This document shows, piece after piece, positions 1 to 12,500 of a stretch of 64,000 nt of DNA; within the stretch, counting starts at the first letter, position 1; the number at the start of each line of letters is the position of its first letter. The stretch is from Rhypophila decipiens. Its lineage: Eukaryota; Ascomycota; Sordariomycetes; Sordariales; Naviculisporaceae. The stretch is taken from the NCBI GenBank assembly GCA_033297075.1, contig MU858074.1, forward strand, positions 124,001 through 188,000, written 5' to 3'. The position numbers and the translations under genes were made by a program. Below the pieces are notes generated by a model, which made no database searches, had not been told where the DNA came from, and saw only the letters and a program-made list of their open reading frames with translations.

Positions 1-1305
1 GAAGGTCTTGCCGCATTCTGGGTGGGGGCATCTTTGCTTGGGATCCTTGGACTCGTCGCCGCTGAAGGTGTGCTCGATGGAGTAGTTGGAGTTGAATGAC
101 ACGATACTTTGCCGTCTCTCGGCAGGCACGGGAGGTGGGAATGGCGAGTAGGGTTGGTAGTTGTTGTGGAGGAATGGCGAGGTGCTCCCCGTCCGGAGCT
201 GTGGAGACGGTGAAAGCGCCGGGGATGCAGGATATGCCGAGTTTGGCGCTGGGTACGACTGGTCAAAGCCGGGCATGGCCATTTGTCTCACATCGGGGTG
301 AATAAGGGACGGATCTGAGGGGAAGCGCATCGAGTCAGTCACACATTCGTACGATTCCGAAAAATTGCAATGCTCGACAAGAGGAAACCAACAAGAAGTG
401 TTCAGTGGAGGCACGAAATGTCCACTGGATTGAGAGAAAAAATGAGAAACAAGACGTGGAGCGTTTGCACGAGCGGTGGGGCTCGACTCGTCCAGAGACG
501 GACTGCTCCAGGCTTGGGGAGGAGTAGAAAAAGAAGAGGCCGTGGTGGCTGGCGATGCGAAAACTAGGCTTGGGGCCATTGAGGATGCCGCCGAGATGGA
601 CGCCGGCGATGCCGCTGCCGCGGTTGCCGAGTCTCGGGCCAGCCGCGTATCCAGTTCCAACGCCAAGCTGGACTTGGAGTTGGGGACAACAAGAGTGGAG
701 GAGGACTCGGAAGAAGAAATTGACGAGGAAATGGAGCCACGAGAAGAAGCGTGGTGGAGACGTGGAGATACAGAAATGCGACATCTAGGGATCTGTGACA
801 ACTCACCAACAAATCCTGGCCCTTTGCCGTTTGTCGAAAAGTCAAAGTTGGAGTTGAAGCCCTCCATCACGTTGGGGGTGAAGGAGTATTCACCCCCGGG
901 GAAGTAATCATTCTGATCGACAATGCCGGGGCTCACACCGAGCCCTTGTGGCGCCCACTCTGGGATCGGCGCCAGCTGGCCTGGGTTGGAGAGCGGCGAG
1001 CCCATGTTGGACGAAGATGCGCTCGCGATGCTCAAGTTGGACGACGGGCCGTCTTCTGGGTAGAGTCCCGGTGATGATTTGCTGTAGACGTTGTTGTTGC
1101 TGTAAGGTGCCTCGGAGTATATCGCGCTGTTCGCCTCGTAGCCCATCGAGGTTGGGTAGTCGTGTGAATGCCGCGAGTAGGGGCTGTACGGGTCGGGGGA
1201 GAGGCCCATGTCCATTGGCGTCGTGGACGAGTAGACGGTCTGCGGGGGTTCTGGGTAGTTCATGGTGTTGTAGTCGTCTGGGTTGTGATGACCAGCCTTG
1301 GCCAT
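1..1305 (-). CDS. C2H2 zinc-finger transcription factor, 3' part outside window (partial)
   Basis: The frame is open from an ATG at 1305 to the window edge (435 codons), with an in-frame TGA just upstream, so the start is well supported. The protein begins MAKAGHHNPDDYN. It is a Ser/Pro/Tyr/Asn-rich, probably disordered activation-type region for about 400 residues, with low-complexity serine stretches. Only at the very edge does an ordered domain begin: about 10 residues before the cut is CPHPECGKTF, the first half of a C2H2 finger (CxxxxC pair), so the DNA-binding domain lies beyond the window. A nuclear DNA-binding regulator is the natural reading; target genes cannot be told. No intron is needed, because a GTGAGT near 803 lies inside open reading frame. 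The gene is preceded by a very long gene-free region, as is common for developmental regulators. Which named regulator it matches is not recognised. Confidence 0.8.
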   Translation of the reverse strand, partial: MAKAGHHNPDDYNTMNYPEPPQTVYSSTTPMDMGLSPDPYSPYSRHSHDYPTSMGYEANSAIYSEAPYSNNNVYSKSSPGLYPEDGPSSNLSIASASSSNMGSPLSNPGQLAPIPEWAPQGLGVSPGIVDQNDYFPGGEYSFTPNVMEGFNSNFDFSTNGKGPGFVGELSQIPRCRISVSPRLHHASSRGSISSSISSSESSSTLVVPNSKSSLALELDTRLARDSATAAAASPASISAASSMAPSLVFASPATTASSFSTPPQAWSSPSLDESSPTARANAPRLVSHFFSQSSGHFVPPLNTSCWFPLVEHCNFSESYECVTDSMRFPSDPSLIHPDVRQMAMPGFDQSYPAPNSAYPASPALSPSPQLRTGSTSPFLHNNYQPYSPFPPPVPAERRQSIVSFNSNYSIEHTFSGDESKDPKQRCPHPECGKTF

Positions 1306-4300
1306 TCGAAAAGCTCGCAGGATGTTGCCTGTAGCTGGAGGAGGAGCTTGTCAACTCTCTGGGCTGACAGAGCGCAAAGCAAAGTCGCGGATGCTAACCT
1401 TAGTAGATGCACATGAGGCGAACGAATGGATGAGTTCAGTGTATCGTGGGTTGTATTATCGATTGTTTGTTTGCTGTGCTTGTTGGTTCCTGGAATTCCC
1501 TATTTCTTCTGTCCTGCTCTAGCCAAGGTGTTCAACGGTAACGAAGGTGAGCCTTATGAAGAAGCGAGAGATATAAGGCTGAGCCGTTCCTTCTCGGTGC
1601 TGCCCCGACGAAGAAGTTCCAAGTTGGTATATGGAATATAAACAGTTGTCCAAGACGGGATGGTGACGATGGTGACCAGAAAACACAAGAGGGGTGGGTG
1701 CGAGGTATTCTATATAGCTTTGACAAACATCTCAGATGAGCTTGGTGGAGGCACGATCTGGTAGGGCTCTGGGCTCCAAGTCCTCGAGCGAGGCGTAGTA
1801 CATGCATCTGCTGGGGATGGTATGCTGGGATACATGAACAGGGGCAGGGGGTACCGAGTGACTTGGTGACATGTACCACCCCTGTCGGTACAAGATGGTG
1901 GGTTGGCGCCCTCTGAAAAATAATGAGCCCCATTTCTCCAAAGGCAGGCAGGCCCTTGTGGTGTGGTGGGAAAAAGACAGGGGGCGCTTTTTGGCGACTG
2001 GACGGAAGGATCCTTGGGGGAAGGGCTTGGGTCTCTGGGTGTGTCGCTGACACCCTCAACCGCGTTATGGCCCGCTCCCGGGAGATGGAGGGCGTGGGAG
2101 GACATCTCGACTCACATCCTCCCCCCCAGACGGCAAGGAACCAAGGATCACGACCGACCTCAGTTGACGGGCCTGGTCTCGTCTGTTTGTCTGAATCAGA
2201 GCCGTACACAAACGTCCAATACACTATAAATCCGTAATTAACCATGATGAGAGACCTGTCTTGGATTCTATTCGGGACCCGGGTACTTCCCCCCCTCCTA
2301 CGGGGTACTCCCCACATCACAGACTAATACGAATGTGTTCTGGACTGTCAAATATTGAGAGCAAAGTCGAGCATTTTATTCGTTCCATCCTTGTCCCATT
2401 ACCGAACCTCTCGTGAGTCGTGCCAGTCCCCAGGAACATACCGAGAAAGCACTCACATATCCGTACCTTTTTATCGGATTGCAAGCCACGCTTCCACCTT
2501 TGAACAAAACGAAAAATTGGGTCATTCGAACCCCGTGTGAGCGAGACAGTAGCACCTGTTTTCAAGCCACTCTTTTGCCCCTGAAAAAAAAAACTCTCTC
2601 TCTTTGCTTCTCCCGGGGAATGCTAGGCCCCTGGCGAGCACATGTCGACTCACTCCCCCGCATTCCCTAGGGAGTGGTGACCAGGCTCGCAAACACGTTT
2701 TTCACTCGTTCTAGAGCGAACCTAACCCGTAGAGCGGTTTCGGCGCAAGGAGCTATTGTTTTTCAGAGCTCGTTGCAAGCCGGTGAGATTGCCCATGGAG
2801 AAAGAATCGTGGGCTTGTCACCTGCCTCAATGTCACACAGAGTTCAGTAGACCAGTCTGAACACTGGTGAAGTGAACATGAAGAGCCAACTAGCGAGTGT
2901 ACTGTCTCCGTAAAAGTGCCTCTGTGAGGGGAACAACAAAAAACGATGTCTCTGTCTGTCTCATGGCCTCAGCACCAATATTAGTGTAGATTAGGTAGTC
3001 GCGCGGGCGAGAACTCCGACTTCCGTACTTAGACGCCAGGTAGGCGAAACAGAGGATTCAGTTCCACACCAAACAAGGCCCCAAAGCAATGGCCATATTG
3101 ATCTTCTGGACCGGCAGTCGTTTGTGACATCTTGCATCGACGATGTGAGTGGTGTTGGAGGACCCAGCCATCGCATCTTTGTGGTGAGTGGTAATATGTG
3201 GAGGCTCTGGCCTAAGTGTGTGCAGTGCCCGTAAACCCCTGGCCGCCGGGCCTCTGCCTGCTGCCAGATGATGTGCCCTTTCGCTATTTTTATTCACAAA
3301 GTTGTGCTGTGCAAGCCACCACACCCCACACACCCGATGTGTTGGTAGGGAAGGAACCACCCGTGGGCAGCAGCAAGCAGGAGCCGCGAGCAGCGCCCAG
3401 TTCATCGACCCTCTCTTTGTTATTCATCCAAGGTGGCTTGCTTCCTAACCCCGGCTTCAGGCCTCTTGGCCAATGAGAGACGGCTAAAAGGGCCAAGAAT
3501 GATGTGCAATGCCCAGGGCACTAGTGGTGACCATATGCTTGGCTTTGATGGGTGTGATTTTTGCACCCGAAATACACGCTACAACTGACGTGCACAGCCT
3601 TATATCGATGGCCCTCATTGGAACAACTTCTTGTAAGAGATCGTGGCTTTACCTCTTCTGAAGGTGCCATTGCATCCACGTTTACAGAAACTTGACTGCG
3701 CCATATCTTATTCTTTAACCTTTACGGACCGGGGAACCAAAAATGCACGACATGAAAGCCATTTGAAGCCCAAATGGGAATTTGAGGCACCGTCCATGAA
3801 CCTTTCCGACCAGTCAGCAGTTGAAACCCCTGGGCGCAGCAGTTCCAACCCACCAGAAACGATCAAAAGGTGCCAAGTATATGATGTTCTATCCGCGCGG
3901 ATATCTGCAGACTGCGCGTTCTCAAGCGCGAGGGGGCATGTAAATGATATCATCCAAACCTCTTCAGGAGAGGTGATGTACTGTCATGTTCTGGACATTC
4001 TTGGACAGCATGGTCTGCAGCTCTTTTGCATGATGGTTTCCGGGGAGTGGTCGGACACGGTTCCAGATGCTGTTCGTTTCCCTGTTCGGAGATCATCAAG
4101 GCGGTCAGAGGTGTGAGCGATATGGCTAGTATCTCTAATCGACAATTTCCCTTGCTGTACACTTGATTGGGTCCTGTCGGTTTTTGACATCACATCTCCA
4201 TAATGTCATGATAATCGCTGCTACAAATAGGCATGGGGTTAGATTTGACTGATTGTCGACCTGTGCGAGTGTGACGGTAGTGTCCAAATTCCAGGCAGAA

Positions 4301-7300
4301 ACTTGGAATGAATAAAGTTGTATCAAACCGTAATCCATCCAGTCGATTCATGGATCCATTCAAGAATCGCAGAATCAGGGTAGGTTGCGACAGACGGACC
4401 AGAAAAATTCCCTTTCGGCTTCCGGGAAGAGTCACTTTTGTCTTGAAAGGTGAGTCTGTGATGTTGTTTGTACAATGTACGAGGACGTGATAGTGAGAGT
4501 GCAAACTTTTTGGATCTTGTCTTTTTTCTACACCCTGCACTAAAATGCTTCTCTTTCCTACACCAACCACAAGCTTTTTCCAAGATTCAAAATAGGAGAT
4601 ATCGCCGTTCTGTGGAGATAGAGTTCTAGGGCCATCTTTGAGACATTCATAATCCGTTTCTGCAGCCACACAGGGGGGCACCAGGCGGGTTAACTCCTTC
4701 CGTCCGGGCTCGAACCCAAGACATCATGAGAAACAAAGTGAATCACGAACCAAGAAAAGTGACCATATCGACTCGAGGTCGTGCACCCAGCCAAGCCAGC
4801 AAAAATTGGAGATTGAGCAATGCGCAGACATGTTGTGTCGCTGGTGCTCGCATATGATGGAATGCGGAATGTGCCCCGGAGTGTGTGAAACCACAGGTGA
4901 ACCCAGTCGTTCGGCGCTCCAAGGTTTTTGGGACAGGAGGCACAGAGCCACAGGTGGCCCCGCGAGTACCTAGTCTCTACCAATTGGGCCGCCTTTTTGC
5001 ATGTCTTCGAAGAAGTTCAAGTCGTGATTACGGTTGTATCTGGATACCAGCGAGCGGCGCAGACGTTTCTGATACAGTAAACGAGAGCAAGAGAACAGAC
5101 TGATGCAGGTTTGCGGGTAGGCAAGGGAAAGTTGAGATATCCGTCGTAGTATCCGTACACCAGAAGCGAAAGAAAGGACCTCGTCATTTGACCCAATGGG
5201 CATTCGCAACAGGTGTTCCCATTGTCCTTGTCCTTGGGTATCTGAGTCTAGGAAATTAGCGATGATATTGGCCCATGGGTTGACAAGAAACCAGAGACGA
5301 GGCACGTGTAACGCCGCGATTAGGTACAGATTGATGCTTGTCGAGATCGGCATGACTTCAGAGCGACTCGAGAGATGTTACCGCAATTGGTTTAGACGTG
5401 GCTCAGTCAGTATGGCGTCCCTTGTCTCACAAATCTGATTGGTGGTTGGTACGGAAAACGGGGACCGGAAAGGCCCCCTGTCAGCACTGTGGAGTGGTTT
5501 GGGAGCCTTTGTGGGGAAAGAAAAAGGTAAAATCCAAAAAAAGAAGCGAAAGCCTCAGAAGGGGGGCGGTGCAACCTTGGTCCTGGGACGGACCATTTCG
5601 AGATGCCACCATCCGCGACAACTACGACATTGATCCCGTGTACCCTCCCATGCCCGTGGGAATGCTCGACTGCGTGGTACTTGTGAAGCACGCAAAAAAC
5701 CAGATTGTATGTAGCATTGCCGACAGAACAAAAGGTGCTCAATATCGTCACTGTTTGAAAGGTCATATTATGTCACCGCCATCTTGCAACGTTTCGACAG
5801 CAGTCAACCAATATTAAGTCTACATCTTTGGAGTCGGACGAGAGATTATCTTATCAGTCGGTGCCTTGACTGCCGGGACGTGGCTGTGGTGCAGACCGCA
5901 GTGGACTTTTGATATATGAGAGGTGCGTTTCTTCCCTCCCACAACTTGGCCTGGAGAGTGTGACATTTGCACACTATCGGACATAGATCACAGGTCCGAC
6001 TTCATGTCCAACTCGCTTCTGAAATGCATCATATAGTTTGTTATGCTACGTATCAACAGGGTTTAGTTTCAACTCTGTGACCACTCATCAGATCCCGCCT
6101 GGGAACCGAGAACGTAGGATACATCATACCGCCAATCACTGTGCTGACAGCGCTTTTTTCCTCTGCGCGATCTGCGACCCGGGGTTGAAATCGCTCAGGA
6201 TACCACCTCGGCCCACCAAGACCTCACCGCGTCTTCGTGGATGAAGACTGAAAGTTCTGGCGGTGATGCCTTCGAAGACAAGTGCGGGCGCTATCTCACC
6301 AGATGTACAACTCAATCCACAAGAGAGCCCCATACACCATCTCCGAAGAAGACCACATTTTGTGGCCTGCTGGGGGACGGGCAGAGACGGAGATGTAACA
6401 GTAAGATGCAAGTCGTAGGCAAATGGTTTCGGAGAAGGGTAAGTGATAGATAGCCATTCGGGCTATGACTTGCCTAGCCAGCCAATCAGTGCATATACCA
6501 AAGCGGGAGTCACGCCATACAGAGAGACGACTCCGGGCCTGCGTTCTGTCACCATGCAGAGAGAAACATGTCGTCGGCCTGTTGTTCAAAAGAGGTCGTA
6601 GAACAGAATGATATGAAGTGTGGATGGCGGGTGGCTGGATGAGATGTGCGTGCCGAGAGCGATTCGTAGCGAGGGGTCCTCAGCCCTATGGGGATAGAGG
6701 CTAACACCGTTTTTGGACATAAGCCTCCCAATCCGTTCTTACACGCATTTGAAATTTACTTGAGAATCATTCGGAGATTCTTGATTAGAGACGAGACGGG
6801 ACTGCGGATACATCTCGAATAGGGTCCTCACGTCTGCTCGCGATGGAAATCCGGATGGCCGTCCGGCTGGCCGGCGATCGCCATGGGTTTCAGGAGCCCA
6901 TCTCCATATTTCTCGCTTGATATCCGTGTAGCGAATAAAATGCCACAGGGTAATAAGTCAATACTGCCACCGCGATATGATGCACGAGCACGGGGCAAAG
7001 ACTCTCGAATGCAGGTCTAAGGCGGGGCTTGTCTGAACTCGAGACCTTGGGAAGCCCTCAACGGTCGTGAGTGGTCAACGCTGCGGCCCTAGCTAATTTG
7101 CTGACCGTTGACCCACGGGTCTCCTTTTGAGCCCGGCTTGTCGGGTTTTCCAGAACGACAATTGGCTTTTCCCAGAGAGATGGGAGAGTTGAATCGTCCA
7201 TGTTGGTGCACCACCGGTTCAGTTAAACGCGGTCCGCAGACTCGAAGCGATATTCTTCGCCAGAACCACCGCCACCGGCGACAAAAGGCGGCACAAAGTG

Positions 7301-8739
7301 GCCCGCGTAGCCGCAGTTGGGACACCCTGAGGCCGCGGCACAACACTCGATTAGACGCGCTGAACAGATCAACAACTCTCCCAGTAGCCGCGGAAGGCCC
7401 CCGAGGAGACCAGAGCCGCAGAGATACATCGACTCATGGCCGATCGAACATTTTCCACTCCATAGCGCATAAAGAGTTGTTTGCGCAAATTATAGTACTC
7501 CTTTCGTATGAAAAAGGCCCCCTTGGATGCAGGAGTCTTGACAGCGGACGAGACTTGAGATAATGGGAGCCCCACTTGCGGGCCCCAAGGACGGCCAAGC
7601 CTCCCAGGGGTCGACTCTCCTCGCTCCTGGTGGGGTGGACTGGTCGGGCCAGAATGGGGCATGTGCACTAGCGCCCCTCCAGGGGATTGGCGTAAGATCG
7701 GATGGTTTTTGAAATCGGAAAATCGGTGATGGAAGAGGCACAGTCGGAAACAAGTCAGCAGCGCTAGCACGCTCACTAAACCAAATGACGTTAATGCGCG
7801 ACCTCACTCCCCCAAGGCAGTTGAAATGCCTCTTTCTCGGTTCCTCTTGGCGCGTCTAAAATTTTTGCGTCTGCCGAAAAGTCGCGGATCTTTCCACGTC
7901 AATCAATTTCAGGGGGGTGTTTGACTGCTTGAACAAGGGTTCAGGGGGCAGGGGCCACCAAACCCAAGAAGAAAAAACAACGATTTTGGGAACTTTCGCA
8001 ATATCGCGGTCAAAGGGAAACGAAATTTTTGGCGATAATTGCGCCCAACCGAGAAGGAAATTTGTTTTCCACTTAGCATTTTCTGACGTTGAGCCCCGCT
8101 TTTGCGCACCCGATTCATGGATGAACGAACCAGTGAGCGACTTTATAGAATCGAGATGATACTTTGTCAACCAAAAAGGTACCTCTGAACTTGCGATGCC
8201 GACCCAGTTCGCCGAGACTATGGTGCCCGATCCAAACGGAATTATGGAAATCAGTCAGTCCGTTGCGGATACTCGCCCCGGCAACAAAATCCACCAAGCT
8301 AAGCACGGAGCCCGTGGTCGACCGATGATGATGCACATTGACAGCGATGCCTAGCCCAGGTTTTCTCTCCACCAGAGGTGTTCACGAGGTATCACCTCGG
8401 ACCATCAACAGGGGACGCACCTGCTGTCCTCCCCGATGCTGTGCGAGGGAGACAACATACATCTTGATACGTGCATCCGAACTGGCAGTACTTTTCTGTG
8501 ATTTTAGAAGCAGTGAGATGAGTGCAATGGCAGGCATGCCGTCCCCCAATTATGTGCATGTGGCTTGACTTGATGCGTGGCTTATGATGCAACTTTGGTC
8601 GATCTTGGAGAAAGCATAGGGCTGAGGCTGTGAACCAATCATAGCCCGGCGAGGTATATAGTGCGACACTTCTCTACACGCGGTGGTAGACTTGGTGCAC
8701 TTCGCTACTCTACACAGTGTGAGGTGTTGTTGTCATAGG
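1306..8739. other. Gene-poor intergenic stretch upstream of the C2H2 gene
   Basis: No reading frame here has convincing protein character. The longest (1532-2320 minus; 3643-4116 plus; 4190-4681 minus) show random composition, no recognisable motif and no splice-linked partner. The first kilobase probably holds the promoter and 5' leader of the C2H2 gene. Two TATCCGTA octamers lie at 2458-2465 and 5150-5157. A B-box-like GGTTCGAGCCC on the minus strand near 4705-4715 recalls a tRNA T-arm, but no matching acceptor stem was found. Nothing else is supported. Confidence 0.6.
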
Positions 8740-9520
8740 TACGGAACCTTATCCGTATGGTTACAAGATATATCCGTGCAGTACTTATTGGATACGGATA
8801 TATAACCAGCTTCTAGCAAGAAACAACTTGTCAATCTAATCAATAGTTTCCAATATCAATAGTATCTCGATAACATATACCATAGAAGACTCTAAACCCA
8901 TATTTGTGATTTCGGTGAATGTGACGATTTGGGAATCTAGAACCACACCACTAGGCCAAACCTCCTTAAAAAGGATGCCAAATTCTAAGCTGCAGGCCAG
9001 CCTTAGAATTGTGTGTTGTGAGGATCGTATAGAGGAACAACCACCCTATACACCCTCATACGTACTATACATACCATTTACTTGATTGGATCTTCCAATC
9101 AAGTCTAGTTGCTCTTTTGGGCTATGTTACGTAGTGGTGTGGTATGTCACGATCGTTACATGTGTTATATAGTGGTTTCAATAGGGCACTATCGCTTGTG
9201 TTATCACGGCTCGCCGTAACAGTGAACACATAATAATTTGAGAACTTTCTGTTTTTATATTTAGTTCATAGTCTGGAATATAGAAATTATTATCGTAGGA
9301 ATATATTATAAGTAATTAATTAGTTCTAATTCTTATTTTTAGATCTACTATTTAAATAGTAGGATATATTTCTAAATTTATAGATAAATTATATAGTAAA
9401 TGTACTATTTCTAGGTTTTAAATAATAAATTAACCAAATAAAGCTATAATTGACTAAAATAGACCTAATAAAGTATTATAATCGGCCTTTATTCTAATGG
9501 GCCGATTGGCTAACACAAGC
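8740..9520. repeat. AT-rich island with cluster of perfect inverted repeats (candidate decayed mobile element)
   Basis: About 780 bp unlike its surroundings. Perfect inverted repeats: ATATATCCGT (8768-8777) with its complement (8794-8803); AATTCTAAG (8981-8989) with CTTAGAATT (9002-9010); CTTGATTGGA (9081-9090) with TCCAATCAAG (9094-9103); TGTTACG (9125-9131) with CGTAACA (9215-9221); the 18-bp palindrome CTACTATTTAAATAGTAG (9345-9362); and AATCGGCC (9480-9487) with GGCCGATT (9500-9507). From about 9225 to 9480 the DNA is very AT-rich, full of TpA and poor in CpA, the bias left by repeat-induced point mutation. No ORF is present. A relic of a transposon or of nested small inverted-repeat elements fits, but no target-site duplication was found around the TGTTACG pair. 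Confidence 0.5.
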
Positions 9521-12500
9521 GTATAAAAACACCGTTTTCAACAGAATGGCATTTGGGATGGATGGTACGGAGTTCTGTACGGAACAAGAGTTGTAGATGC
9601 ACGAACCAAACTCTGTTGACAAATGGACCCTTGAAAAAGATTTACGGATTACACACCATCCGAGCGACTCTTCATCTCCTTTTCCAACCAGAAGGCTGAG
9701 ATCGACCTGTCACATCACCGCTTCGGCGCCCCATATTCCGCTTTGGGCAACGAGTGCGGCCAGACTCCAGTCTGAGCGGAAAAGAAACCGCAGAACGAGT
9801 GCCGGCCAGATTCCTGCCCCGACGTCAATTTGCTCCTCCTACGTATATTGGACAGATGAAGGCGCTCTGATATGGATATCGTACAAAACCGTAGGATTGA
9901 CGGATTATACCTGATTTCGCACGGTTCACGGGAGCATTACCGCAATCATCAACATTGAACGGCGTGGCGTGTGGTACAGATGTATTATTCACGGGAAATC
10001 GTGTGACTTGGTCGAAAATACAACGGAAAGGCGCTCTTGGCGAAGCCATCCACGGTTGTCAAGCGCGATCGGGGAAAGCCACTTCAACGCCATGCCGAGA
10101 GCAAAACGATGCCTTTCGACTGCCGGTGAGAAACTGGAGCTTTCACTGGTCTGGTTTGGATCATCAAAACAAAAAGCTAACCGCCTCAACGAGTTTCCAC
10201 TCGCGGCATTGGATTTGTGGCTTCTCTGAGCTTGCGAGCCGGAGTGTGGAGGCTGCCAAGCCGGACTCCCCGAGTTTAGCGATCGAGTGTGGGGTTGATG
10301 ATAGGGTCGACTTGGGCGGAATGTGGAACTCTGAATGGAGTCAAGACCCCAATCCCACCTCCACGTTGTATTTGGCCTGACCCGGGCCGGCCAATCATCA
10401 CGACACAGAATGCACACCTACTGCGTGCGACTTCAACCTAATCTGCAAAGTCCCATCACAGCGTAACAACTTCTTGCTTCGAGAACCTCGCAAAGGAAGA
10501 AGGGTAGCAGATTGCCCCTGTGGCGCCGCGAGAGCACATAGGACAATCATTCACCACCATGCAAGTACTATATGTTTTGCAATCCATACTTCATTCCCTC
10601 TGAGCCTTAAGCCTGTACTGAGTATACACTTTACATTGACGATTCTGACAGCAGCAACAGGTGCAGGCCGTATGCTGCACGCACAGTTACAGTGATGCGT
10701 CGATGCCATGCAGCAACTCCTAGCCTCTTCTCCAGGTGATGTTTGACGCGGCGATACTTCCTTCTTCAATCTCGTTCTGTCCGCGACGTCTCATTGTGTG
10801 CTTGCACTGTAACGACAACCTCTGCACTTTGAAGACTTAGGCAGCAGAATAAACCTCGAAGACGATGCATTCACCATTTGTCCAGTCATAGACTACCTCT
10901 TGACCACTGATACGTCGGGGATAATCACCAGCGGGAAAAGAAGGCGAGGACCATCTCCTAAGTTCGTACCCATTGCCTAGCAGCTCCCAGCACAGGTAAC
11001 TTTCGAACATTTCGCTTGTCCGTGGGCAAGTCGGTCGGTCAGACTGGCTAGGGTGTTTGAGGTGATGGTCCTCATCGATGCCCCATTTTCCATGTTGACG
11101 TGGTTGGCTACTGGCCAATAGATGGCCTGCTCGGGTGATGGCCGATGAGAAAAGAGTCCCGCAAATTCGTTGGGGCTCTTGAGCAAATTCTAAGTCCACT
11201 TTCCCGCGCCGCCATTTTGCTCAATCCTTCGGACCCAGATGGTCAGTAAAAGGAGCCAGTTATCAGACCTCACCCGACGAATCTACCCGTGATATGGATA
11301 CCCCTTTGTACTCCAAAACGACATTATCATGGGGTGGTCGCCTTACTCAGAGCCAAGTGTCCTCTGGAGGTCATTTTGGACCGTAAAGGCCGCATAAGAA
11401 GAGTCCCAGTGTCAGACTCATCTTGAAAATGAAGCATAGGAATATGCAGTTATCCAAACAGGAAAAGAGAATTTCAAGTTCGAACGCTCTCCTTTACCCC
11501 TGCTTTTCAAGCGCCCACATTCCCAAACAAAACGTCAAGCCACAGGTACAAGCCCTTGACTTTTCTCATTCTAGCACGACAGATGCGCACGGGAGGACAA
11601 ACTTATCAAAAAGGGGAAAAGTTAACGAAAAAAAGATACCTTGCTTTGACACAAGCAATCACTCACCCTTTCCCTCGGGCCCGAAGCAAGCGGTGTCCCT
11701 TGTCATGCCAGGGATCACCCTCGCCTTAAAACACCAAGAGCACGAGCCCTTCTCTGAACAAACCTAGGTCAAGGTCGAGGCCAAGCAAAATCATCCCCCA
11801 TGTTGAGGATCCTCCCCTCGTCATTGGCCAATGCCGACGTGTGGCTGGTCTGGCTAACCACTGCAACCAAAGATCATACACCCCTTCTTCAGGGCCACGA
11901 ACTGGAGAAAGTGAACTGACCAAAAGACAGGCCCTGAATATCGAGAAAGGACCCTTGATGTCATCAATATATGGAACAATTAACGGAATTTGATTATTCA
12001 ACTTGCTCTAGGCGAAGCAGCATTTCTCATGACCTGTCCCTCTTTCTCCAATGTTCTAAGTATAACTCTCCCCACTATTCGTTCTCCAATTTCCATCTCC
12101 GACAAGCGCAGCAAAAAGGGAACGTACCTCATGTACCTACGCTAGCCCCAATCTCGTCTAGCCTTGAGTTTGTACCGAACTCCAAACTCGATGTACCTCA
12201 TTCGCCCGCTCAACTCTATCCACACACTGGACCCCGCCGCTGGTTCCTCTCTCAGTGCCGCTCCGGTAGGACGCGGGCCGGAGCCGTCTTATGGTTTAGG
12301 GGTTGTTATTTGGAAGAGCCCACCGTCCGCGGCTTACACCTACTTCGGTTCAAGGAACGAGCCTTTCTCCGTATAGTCTTGTGAGTTTCTCTCGGTCTAC
12401 TTTATGTACAGATTGCAGACTTTACAAAGGACCAAAACACCCGAATATCAGGACAGCGAACAGCTATCCGTAACATCACATTTTACGATTACACAACTTT

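Noticed and set aside
908..1354. 148-residue minus-strand ORF starting MTSSSSSYRQHP
   Set aside because: Overlaps the C2H2 gene in another frame; the frame starting at 1305 has the protein-like composition and continues into the zinc finger.
1532..2320. 262-residue minus-strand ORF upstream of the C2H2 gene
   Set aside because: Composition is random, with no motif; it lies in the probable promoter/leader and its frame does not join the C2H2 protein.
4690..4790. tRNA-like B-box (GGTTCGAGCCC) with a possible T-arm on the minus strand
   Set aside because: A wobble-paired T-arm can be drawn, but no complementary acceptor stem, D-arm or proper anticodon stem lies at the right distance.
5398..5817. 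Plus-strand ORF containing RDNYDIDPVYPPMPVGMLD, which reads like real protein
   Set aside because: The surrounding translation is random, it has no start or domain support, and no matching fragments in neighbouring frames.
7223..7429. Small minus-strand ORF with CPNCGYAGHFVPPF, zinc-ribbon-like
   Set aside because: Only one CxxC pair, short, no intron-linked partner and no recognised relative; chance ORF is more likely, though a small protein cannot be excluded.
9125..9221. Solo LTR with TGTTACG/CGTAACA ends
   Set aside because: Only 97 bp long and no target-site duplication in the flanking five bases; kept only as part of the inverted-repeat cluster.
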